Assembly (NCBI GenBank): GCA_916700875.1
Contig: CAKAKS010000066.1
Location: 16,984,361 to 17,048,360, forward strand
Reading direction: 5' to 3'
DNA: 64,000 nt
From: Sebastes aleutianus
Taxonomy: Eukaryota; Chordata; Actinopteri; Perciformes; Sebastidae
The position numbers and the translations under genes were made by a program. Of the stretch, positions 20,535-29,990 are shown piece after piece. Under the pieces are notes generated by a model. That model was not told the DNA's origin. It saw nothing but the letters and a program-made list of their open reading frames with translations, and did not search any database. The number at the start of each line of letters is the position of its first letter. Positions within the stretch are counted from its first letter, which is position 1.

Positions 20535-23500
20535 TGAGAAAGTGAGGTGGGAAAGGTGTGTAGGTTGTGGGGCCAAGAGTTCAACTGCTGCTCAAGTACT
20601 CCATGCTATCATGATTGTATCAAAATATTTCTCCCCTGTTTTATCTCCGTAGATTTTACAGTGTACTTTAATCAAAAATCAGCCATGCAGCGACGTAACT
20701 CTCCTCTCCTCTCCTCTCCTCTCCTTCCTCCAGTGTCCAGCAGGCAGCGATGTCCGCAGGCCAAGGGGCTGGAGAACATAGAGCCCTTGGTGTGTTCTGT
20801 GGAGGAAACCCCTGATCCCATCCCCACCACCATCAGGGGAACTATTCCAACCTGGATCAATGGGAGCTTCCTGAGGAACGGTCCTGGGAAGTTTGAATTT
20901 GGGGAAGACAGGTATTTGAGAAATAGTATGGAAAAGAAACAATTTATACAAATTACTTAAACGAAGAGAGTTTTATTAGCGTGACAGTTTACAACAAAGG
21001 AAATACAACAGAGACACATAACAGTAATTTATAATATTCCAAGAACAGGATTGAGAAAATATTCCCCAAATGCTGAGTATGTCTCACTCTTACAGTGCTC
21101 ACATCACTCTCTCTAACTTTTTCTTATACATGAATACCCTGGTGGCAAATTACTTGTCTTTTTTTCCTCTCAGATACACCCACTGGTTTGACGGCATGGC
21201 CATGATGCACCGCTTCCACATCTCTGAGGGCAATGTCTCCTACAGTAGCCGATTCCTGCGGAGTGACTCGTACGTCAGCAACTCGGAGAAGAACCGCATC
21301 GTGGTGTCAGAGTTCGGGACGTTGGCCATGCCTGATCCCTGCAAGAACATATTTGCACGCTTCTTTTCACGCTTTCAGATGCCCAGTATGTGTGTCTTCT
21401 TTACATCTTGCATATTCCCATGTGTAATCTACTTCAGTGCATCAGCAGTGCCAAATGCAGTATTAAACTATTCAATTCATTTTTACATGAAGGTAAAAAG
21501 GCAGCTGTGCCAGATTACGACAGGCAAAGTACAAGTCAAACAAATAGTCAGAGAAAAACACATTTTCTTCTTTTTTTTGGTACTGTATGTGCTGTATTGT
21601 ATATTGTTTTTGCAGCTTAATGAAAGCTGGTGTTACATCATATTGTGTTTTTATTGAGGTAAGTCAATATTTGTGTGTGCACGAGTGTGTGTGTGTGTGT
21701 GTGTGTGTGTGTAGGGAAAGATCAATCTGAAGCATGACATAAAGCTTCTGAAAAAGGAAGAAGGAAGAAATTGATGGAAGAAGTAGTTTCTAGTGTTATC
21801 TGTCGGAACGATGAGTTTTGCTGCAGTGCTATATGTAATGTGTTCCCGACATCTGTATGTGTGAACAGAGACCACAGATAACGCCAGCGTGAACTTTGTC
21901 AAGTACAAGGGAGACTATTATGTCAGCACAGAAACCAACTACATGAGACGAGTAGATCCACAGAGCCTGGAGACGAAAGAGAAGGTGAGTCAGTAATATG
22001 AAAGTCTCTTTTGAATGCTGATACACAGTCAGAGGGCACAGACGAGGAAGATGGTAATGATGATGAGGACAACAAAGATGATGATGCTGCTGTCTTTTTA
22101 AGGTGGACTGGAGTCAATACATCGCTGTCAACTCTGCCACAGCTCACCCACACTACGACCGTGAGGGAAACACGTACAACATGGGCAACTCCTACGGAAA
22201 GAGCGGTAACCTTTCTTCACTCTTTGCTTCCCACCTGTCAACACGTTCTCATCTCAACTCGTCACATACTGACACTTTGTCAGACACCTCTGCGTCACTT
22301 TTCGCCTGCAGTAAACATGTGGTTAATGTTGTAAATTAAACAAAAACACTTCCTTGGGCAACAACACTTAGATCAGCTGATTGTAAAGTGAAAGTGAAAG
22401 TGAAATAGAACGCACGAGACACGAACAGCAGTCTCCTGATGAAGGAAGGGGCACAAAACACAGGGCTTTCACCCAGGAGACTGGAGTTTGCATCCCGTGT
22501 CAAACCGACAATGTGTAGTTGTCTTTGTGTTTGTAGTTTTTTTTTAGCCTAAACCTAAAGAAGTTGTAGTTTTATTGCCTAAACCTAGCGGGTTTTTTTT
22601 TTTGCCTTAACCTAAATAAGTTGTAGTTTTGTTGCCTAAACCTAGCGTTTTGTTTTTTTGCCTTAACCTAAAGAAGTTGTAGTTTTGTTGCCTAAACCTA
22701 AAGAAGTTGTAGTTTTATTGCCTAAACCTAAAAAAGCTGTAGGACATGCCTAAACCTAGCTGTTTTTTTTTTGCCTAAACCAAGCTGTTTTTTTGCCTAA
22801 ACCTAAAAAAGTTGTAGTTTCGTGACCTAAACCTCAAGAAGCCTTTTTGTTTGTGGTCAAAAGGGGACGTTTCATTCCGTTTTACAACATGTTAGAACAA
22901 GTTGCTTTTAAGTTTCACATTTTAAAATGTAGTAGGCCTCTTATGACCCACATCTATGTATCTACTGTATATCTACCCGCCCAGTGTGTCTCTTTCGCTC
23001 TTTAAACTACGTCACCACAGCACTTTCCCTGTGTGTTTACAGTTGCCGTGGACACATTTACATTATAGTTAATGGAAAGCCTGGTGCATCACATACCGGC
23101 GCTCAAGTATGCCTTGTGCGGCGGTACTAAATGCCGACGGCTGTGACAAAGCATCGGCATTTGCCCTGGGAATGAGAACGGCTGCACCTGTCTACCCACA
23201 AAACCATAGATATGTCTGTATTTATGTAAACATCCTTATGTTATCCACCCTAACGCCATTTTTGTTGGGCCTCCTCAGGTTTCTTCTACAACATCATCCG
23301 TGTGCCTCCTCCTGATAAAGCAGCAGCGGAGGACTCTGCAGACCTGAGTGGAGCCAAAGTGGTCTGCTCCATTCGTGCATCTGAAGCCAGGAAACCTTCC
23401 TATTATCACAGCTTTGGTGAGATACACACTACGTCTTCAAGCTGTCCGCATGCTGGATGTACACTGAATTAATGAGTTCTGTGAGAGATTTTTGTTTTTC

Positions 23501-26500
23501 GCCCGCACCGACAGGGTGAGTCTACTTCACTGAAAGAGAGCGTCACAGCTTTTTTTCCTCCTCCGTGCTCTTATTAATTACTAATTTGAATTCTAGTCTC
23601 GCCCTGCTTCTTTTTTGACAATCACAGCTCCTTTGTCTTTCTGTTCAGCTTTCATTATCTGTCTCTGTCTATAAGTCTGCCTTTGACGCGCACACAAAAG
23701 CACACACTTTCTCTTAACACTCTGAGTCTCTCATAAAAATATAATAAATCTGTTAAAAAGACACATGATCAAGTTTTTTCTATAGTTTTTTTTCTAGGGC
23801 TTAACTCTGAGAGCAGTGTTACCAACATACACATCATTTGTGTAATGGTGTTTGTTTCCTTGTAAATCAGCTTTTATTGTTCTATATGTTCTATATTTCA
23901 GTCAGAGACACTGATGTCAAGAACTAATCATTTATAGCAAATGGTTATACCGTTAAATTTGGTGGAACGGGATTTGATCTTTAAGGAAGCTCTTGACAAA
24001 ATCATTTATCAATTAATTGTTTATTAGGGGGAATAAAGAGAAAAGTCAGGTTATAATGGCTACATAGTACACCTGTATGAATATGATTGGATGTTACCAG
24101 TCAGCTGATAGCCAAGCTGTTGATGAAGAAACAACTGATAGTGAAGCATTAAGCCGATGCCAATCAGCACGACTTTGTTGCTCTGCCCGATCTACAGCAA
24201 TGTTGCTCTGTTTGGTTGTTGTACTGCACCATTTCCCTGATAATATCTCAGTCTATATTTCCGGCAGACCACCCTCGCTCTGTCAGACTGTCTGGCACCG
24301 AGAAAGTGATGGAACATTGTACGGTTATACAAGGCACCACATAATTACTTCCGTCAGGGTTAGGGGAGTTACTGTATGTTTAGCCCCCATTTCATGTGTT
24401 TATCTGCTGGCACAACATTTTTGTCTCAAAGGATGGTGGTGCTGAGGCAAGAAAGTTTTACTTTACAAACTGCAAAAAACATTCAAAATCATGTGGCAAA
24501 CCCTCCATTACTGGTCCAATTAAACAACATGGGGCCACTTGGAAACTAATTTTCAGCTTATATAGAGACATTAAAGGTAGGGTTGGTAATTTTGAGAAAC
24601 TAGCAAAAGTACACTAGATTTAAAAAAATGATCCAACCAAAAAACCCAGCCCAGTGTTGCCAACTCTTTTACAATGAAAGTAAAAAAGCTCCAAAAGCCG
24701 CTAAATCTAATGAGAAAGTTGACAACACTGGCAATCCATCCCTTCAGGCCTCCCTCCAAAGCCACTCCCCCAAAATCATCATTATGAATGTAAACAACGA
24801 ACATGGTTATTGTCAGTACTCCAAGCTAGCAGCTTGTGGAAGACTCCGGTGATGTGCAATGAGTGCACAGGCAGAGTACCTGCAAGTAGACAGGTAGGTA
24901 GCCCGTCCATTCGGGGCCAAATGAAATGATTGAACGAGCTTATTACAGTCGTGCGACAGCCACCGATACTGAATTTTTTGTCAGAGCATTATTATTTATT
25001 GAATGCTGTTGGGATGTAAAGAGATTTTCAACAAATATAACAAAAATGCTTTCAAACAGCACTACCAACCCTACCTTTAATGTCCTACTAATGTCCCACT
25101 TTCCCCCCAAATTTGGTTCACACCTAAGTCACCACTGAAATCATGTTGGCAGGTCACATGGCCTTGCAATAACTAGCTACGACCCATTTTATGTGTGTTT
25201 ATGAGAATTTTTACAAGGCATATCAGCGGGGCAATGAAAAAGACGATGAACTCCGTCATGAAAATAGTCTACAGAATCAGCATTTCACTGCCACACCACC
25301 ATGACACAGCCGGGCTATAGTATACAAGCTTATACAAACATGATGAAATATAATGAAAATACGATGTATCAGTCATGTGGGTTTTGAATGCATACATTTC
25401 CTCCTGTGTATGCCCTCCCTCTCCAGTCATGTCGGAGAACTACATCGTGTTCGTCGAGCAGCCGATCAAGCTGGACCTGCTGAAGTTCATGCTGTACAGG
25501 ATCCAGGGAAAGAGCTTTCATAAAGTCATGACCTGGGAGCCTAAGTATGACACCATCTTCCACTTGGTCAACAGGCACACTGGCAAGGTGGGTTGTTTTA
25601 CTGCACAGCAGCAGACACACAAACGGTGCAACGCAGGAAACACACACCCACACAGCCGTTTGCTGAATAGTCAGAACAAAAGAGGAAAGCTGCGAGCTAA
25701 TCTCTTCGCGCATGGTGGAGCTTTTCTCTTATTTATTTTGATGAAGTCACACTCTGATGCTGTAGCCTTTTCTCATACATTGTTACTCTCAATTTCCTCA
25801 TCTCATTACACAGCATACCCATTAAGCATACAATATCAAGCTTTCATAATGCGAAGGTAAGACACAATAACAGCAGCGCCAGGGAAGTGCTTGTCCTCAG
25901 ATGTTAAAGCGGCAGAATTGGAGCAAATATGATTAAAAAAGTTATTTTTATAAAACGATCACTATATCCTGACAGTAGTGCATGAGACAGGTAATATGAA
26001 AAAAAATCATGTGCGTCTGTGTCCTCTGGTGCTCCTAATGGCATCTGCAAGATTTCACAGACTGTAGGAAAACAACCAATCAGAGCCAAGCTGGAGCAGC
26101 TGTCAATGACTCCCGAACTCCGATCAAACGGTCAAACTAGGCAGCGCTGATCAAACATGAATCAATATTCTGTTACTGTAATGCCCATTTCTCGCATCAA
26201 ATGTTTTCAGAAACATCTTGTAGTGTACTGTTTAGCTGTAACTGAACTTGCACTTGCACTTGAATTACAATATGGTGAAAGGTTATTATGGAATTTTCGC
26301 CCAATGGTGCCAAAAATATTCTGCCTACTGCCACTTTAAAGCCAACACAGATTTGTTAATATTTTCCTGATTGCTCGCTGTGACCAACAGGAGAGTGAAG
26401 TGAAGTACCTAGCAGCACCCATGTTCACACTGCATCAGATCAATGCTTTTGAAGACAATGGCTTCTTGGTTATGGACATGTGCTGTGGGGACGACGGCGA

Positions 26501-27468
26501 GGTCATTGGGGACTTCACACTGGAGAACCTCCGCAGAGGCGCGGGAGAGGAAATGGACAAGGTTGATGCAAACAGTTTGATTCTGAATCATATGCAAACA
26601 CACTCATAATCCAAAAATGCCTGAAATACTGATGTGTTATTAGTTTGTCATCAGTGAGCAGCTCAGACTGAGGCTCTGGCTTTTACGAAATGATTTCAAC
26701 TGAAATGTTTTTCCTTTAATGGTGTTTCTGTTTACACCATTGTTCAGCTAATATATTGGTTTGCATTCTTGGCATTAACATAAATTCATCCATCCACTAG
26801 GTTTTCACTTATTTTAATCAATGTCCACAAAAAAATATGAAACATGAATCAGCTTTCATGGTTCTGTGCGTGACGTCCATCTATTTTCACCAATGGAATC
26901 ATAAAAAGTCCTCCAAACAATATAACTGCCATATAAAAACATGATTTTGTGTCAGTATTTTGTATCTGTTTGAGTCTGATTGTGTTTGCATTGCCCCCTT
27001 CAGTCAAAGGAGCCACACTCACAGTTTGTCATGTCTGTCTGATTTCGTCTGGCAGTTTTACAACTCCTTATGCAGAAACCTCCCAAGGAGATATGTCCTA
27101 CCCCTGACTGTGGACGACCAAACTCCTTTGGACCAAAACCTTGTCACTCTGCATAACTATAAAGCCACGGCAAAGAAGACCAAACCAGGAGAGGTGCAGT
27201 ACGGTCATTGCATATATAAAGTAATATGTTTAACTGTACATCACACTCGATGTGGTTTTCCTGGAATCAAGTAAAGAATTGAGGCCTATAATTATGACGA
27301 CTACAGCCAGTACACTCCCACACACTCAGTGCAATTATCCAGCATGGTGAGACGCTAAAGGTACTTCCTGCAAGATAATAATTTCATGATTTACAGCAGA
27401 TAAAGATGATGTCAAAATTAGAGTCCATCATGCGGCTGAACAATTGCCATTTAACAGCTTGTGTGTGG

Positions 27469-27527
<59 letters not shown>

Positions 27528-29511
27528 TCCAACATATTCTTATGGCAGAATGAAAGAAGATGTGATGTTTCAGTTGTCATGGCTACCTGAGTGACACTGT
27601 CCTCAGTTCTCAGTGAGAGTGCTGTTATATGTACATGTAACTGTTGAAAAGCAGCTGTGAAAGTGCTGCTGGCTGTCACAGTCACTGAGGACAAACATTG
27701 CAATTGAAGGTACATAAACTAACTCAAGTTAGAGATGAATGCCCAGGATCTTGTGCAGGTATCCATTTACAGGTTTTTAGAGAATAATGCAGTATTGATT
27801 CCTCAACAGTGTACAGTAAATCGGGTCTGTTGGTGTGCATTAACTGGGCACATTTTTTGGCTAAAATATAAAAGTTGCACTGAAAATGAAATCCTTACTG
27901 TGACCCTCCAGGTTTACATGACCCACGAGGAGCTTCACGACGACGAGCTGCTGCAATACGGCGGCCTCGAGTTCCCTCAGATCAACTACGAGCAGTGCAA
28001 CGGCAGACCCTACCGCTACTTCTACTCCTGCGGCTTTGGACACGTCTTCAGTGACTCCCTGCTCAAGATGGACGTCCACACCAAGGAGCTTAAGGTCTCT
28101 ATCAATCAAAGACTACTTAAGGGAGACCTCATTGTTAACCGTGCACATCAAAGTTATTCCCACTGCTTCCTCTCTATCACCGAGGGCAGCAGGTTGAGAG
28201 GGGGTTTTATAACATGAAACAGCTTAGAGTGAAGAGGGGTGTTTATGTAATCTTCCCTGTCTAGGTGTGGCGTTATCCTGGCTTGTTCCCGTCTGAGCCT
28301 GTCTTTGTTGCGTCGCCCAAAGCTACGGAGGAAGATGATGGAGTGGTCCTGTCAGTCATCATCACACCCAGAGAAGTAAGTTAACAGGAGCTAAAAAAAC
28401 AAACAGGAGCAGCAGCAAACATTGTTAACTTGGATAATTGCTTTAAAGCAGCAGTAGGCTGGAGCTGGAGACTGGAGCAAATATGATTAAAATGTACTAT
28501 ATCCTGACAGTAGTGCATCAAACAGGTAATCTGAAAAAAAAATCATGTGTCCTCCGGTGCTCCTAATGGCATCTGCAAGATTTCACAGACCGAAGGAAAA
28601 CAACCAATCAGAGCCGAGCCGGAGCCTGCCGTCTCTGAGCAGCTGTCAATCACTCGCAAACTCCAATCAAACAGTCAAACTAGGCAGCGCTGATCAAATA
28701 TGAATCAATATTCTGTTACTGTAATGCCTATTTCTCGCCTCGAATGTTTTTAGGCACATCTTGTAGTGTATTGCTTAGCTGTAAAATGAGAAAGTTTGTG
28801 ACGCGGCAGCCATGTTGAGATCAGGTGAGGAAATACCAAGCACCGCCCACCAGCCGGAGCAAACTTTCTCATTTTACAGCTAAACAGTATACTACAAGAT
28901 GTTTCTGAAAACCTTTGAGGCGAGTAATAGGCATTACAGTAACAGAATATTGATTCATATTTGATCAGCGCGGCCTAGGTTGACCGTTTGATCGGAGTTT
29001 GCGAGTGATTGACAGCTGCCTCCGTTAATTGAGCAGCAAATAGGAACACTCTCTCTCTGAGATGACCTGTGATTGGCCAAAGTCTCCCGTCACAGGCTAG
29101 ATTTTCTAAAGCCTGAAAACAGAGCCATGAGGAGGTGCAGAAGTCTAGTTTTCTCTCAGAACACTTGAATTACAATATACTGAAAGGTTATTACAGAATT
29201 TTTGCCCAATGATGCCAAAAACATTCAGACTACCCTCACATTAACTCATGTTGACATGTTGACTTAGGCCTATATTCTTTACTGTGCATGGAGAAGACAC
29301 CATCATTATCATCATCATCATTATATTTCACCATCATTATTGTGAGAATGGTGTTCTGTCTTTACATAACATATTCAATCTCTTCTGTTTCCAGGAGAAA
29401 AGCACTTTCCTACTCGTCCTGGATGCCAAGACCTTCACTGAGCTGGGAAGAGCAGAGGTCCCTGTCAATATCCCATTCGGGACCCACGGCGTGTTCAACG
29501 AGTTGGGCTAG
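18575..29511 (+). CDS. bco2: Carotenoid 9',10'-dioxygenase type oxygenase (BCO2), 12 exons
   Basis: Exons: 18575-18608, 20734-20911, 21174-21385, 21869-21984, 22103-22205, 23279-23416, 25427-25587, 26391-26561, 27056-27193, 27912-28094, 28265-28375 and 29395-29511. They join in phase to 1,662 nt, 553 residues, all GT-AG. The enzyme is a seven-bladed-propeller Fe(II) oxygenase that cleaves carotenoids; BCO2 acts eccentrically at the 9',10' bond and in mammals is mitochondrial. Iron-ligand histidines are visible in TAHPHYD (exon 5), SYYHSF (exons 6-7), LHQINAFED (exon 8) and FGTHGVF (exon 12). BCO2 rather than BCO1 is supported by NGPGKFEFG, SRFQMP, GGLEFPQI and FYSCGFGHVFSDSL, and by the ending shortly after GTHGVF. 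The N-terminus is short with no clear mitochondrial presequence. A paralogue (bco2a/b-like) cannot be distinguished here. Confidence 0.93.
20495..20534. repeat. (GT)n(GA)n compound microsatellite
   Basis: About 8 GT units are followed by about 11 GA units, within bco2 intron 1. Confidence 0.9.
20699..20733 (+). repeat. Pentanucleotide (CTCTC)n forming the exon 2 polypyrimidine tract
   Basis: Five CTCCT/CTCTC units run straight into TTCCTCCAG, so a variable microsatellite acts as the polypyrimidine tract of the bco2 exon 2 acceptor. Confidence 0.75.
21679..21712. repeat. (GT)n microsatellite in bco2 intron 3
   Basis: About 14 GT units follow GCACGA. Confidence 0.9.
22425..22965 (+). mobile_element. 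CCTAAAC-core element with internal tandem array, in bco2 intron 5
   Basis: After ACACAGGGCTTTCACCCAGG and GTTTGCATCCCGTGT there follow six or more imperfect units of about 30 bp built on GTTGTAGTTTTGTTGCCTAA plus ACCTAAAG (22520-22850). It ends with AACATGTTAGAACAAGTTGC, then CTCTTATGACCCACATCTAT. Reverse complements of the same blocks, in matching order, occur at 62249-62741, so this is a dispersed element, here expanded by tandem duplication. The left terminus was not found. Confidence 0.65.
22966..23278 (+). other. Remainder of bco2 intron 5
   Basis: Non-repetitive sequence up to the acceptor GGGCCTCCTCAG. No feature was recognised. Confidence 0.6.
23417..25426 (+). other. bco2 intron 6
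   Basis: Holds the TTAA element at 24571-25080 and otherwise AT-rich sequence. The frame at 24077-24445 has no recognisable domain and crosses no plausible splice structure. Confidence 0.6.
24571..25080. mobile_element. TTAA-flanked MITE (AAAGGTAGGGTTGGTA type), in bco2 intron 6
   Basis: The left end TTAAAGGTAGGGTTGGTAAT and the right end in reverse complement TTAAAGGTAGGGTTGGTAGT differ at a single base over 20, and both begin with TTAA. The length is 510 bp. The near-identical termini suggest fairly recent activity. No transposase is present. Confidence 0.88.
25904..26339 (+). mobile_element. Fold-back TTAA MITE, copy C (left arm only, internally deleted), in bco2 intron 7
   Basis: The left end is TTAAAGCGGCAGAATTGGAG and the right end in reverse complement is TTAAAGTGGCAGTAGGCAGA. 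The interior follows copy A through the left arm (GTCAAACTAGGCAGCGCTGA, then AACATCTTGTAGTGTACTGT), then jumps to the terminal tail, having lost the right arm and much of the post-arm sequence. The TTAA is intact at both ends and the length is 436 bp. Confidence 0.85.
26562..27055 (+). other. bco2 intron 8
   Basis: Begins with a non-consensus donor (AAG then GTTGAT). Contents are AT-rich without a recognised element. Confidence 0.65.
27194..27911 (+). other. bco2 intron 9, with CA microsatellite
   Basis: The intron contains a (CA)n run at about 27471-27526 and no exon-like sequence. Cleavage frames reading HTHTHT or VCVCVC here are artefacts. Confidence 0.7.
27471..27526. repeat. (CA)n microsatellite
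   Basis: About 28 uninterrupted CA units. Confidence 0.95.
28443..29244 (+). mobile_element. Fold-back TTAA MITE, copy D (both arms), in bco2 intron 11
   Basis: TTAA lies at 28443-28446 and again at 29241-29244. The left arm (about 28640-28808) and right arm (about 28854-29015) are reverse complements with few mismatches: for example, CAAACTTTCTCATTTTACAG at the start of the right arm pairs with CTGTAAAATGAGAAAGTTTG at the end of the left arm. A loop of about 45 nt lies between them. This is the only full copy in the window. The transcribed intron could form a hairpin of about 160 bp. Confidence 0.85.
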
Positions 29512-29990
29512 ATCATGTGCCACTGTTAGCAGCTCTGTGTTGCTGAAATTGTACCAGCAACCAGCCACTTTATCCAGAGAATAGAATATCTCTGTTGATG
29601 TCATTGCGTGTAATATTCCTGAACTGTAAAAGAAATAAGAGCTGGGGAAAAAAACCTGCAGACTCATGCTATTTGTTTGTACCTCCTTGAATAGGAATAG
29701 GTGCATGGCCTCACTGTGTGCTTCCATTATAGTCAGAAAGATGGCAATCTTTTGGAGACTAACACGACAGAAAGCCCAGCATGGCATCAGCCCACTGATA
29801 AAGTGTGTCCTCTAAGTGTTCTTATATGTTCTCGTAAGATTTTGAACAACCTTTAGACAACGGCCATGCAGATGACGCTTACCTATAAGGACTATGCGTG
29901 GAAAACACTTTAAAAAAAAAAAGAAAAGCAAAACAAAACATGAAAGTCAATACACACATTGAAATAAAATCCATTTCCCCCCCTTTTTTT
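29512..29990 (+). other. bco2 3' untranslated region (probable)
   Basis: Sequence follows the stop codon TAG at 29509-29511. An AATAAA at 29963-29968 is the first clean polyadenylation signal; AATAAG at about 29635 is a weaker possibility. The extent is inferred from the signal only. Confidence 0.45.

Larger units (their letters stand above)
18609..20733 (+). other. bco2 intron 1
   Basis: The intron opens CAGTGAGTAG and closes CTTCCTCCAG. It holds AT-rich sequence, a poly-A stretch at about 19350-19370, a (GT)(GA) run at 20495-20534, and a (CTCTC)n tract at 20699-20726 immediately before the acceptor. No other exon was recognised. Confidence 0.7.

Noticed and set aside
22520..22850. CCTAAAC repeats as an interstitial telomere
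   Set aside because: Vertebrate telomeres are TTAGGG/CCCTAA; here the units are about 30 bp with extra sequence and match a dispersed element at 62249.
24077..24445. 122-residue frame in bco2 intron 6
   Set aside because: No domain, no splice sites in phase with bco2, and composition like its surroundings.
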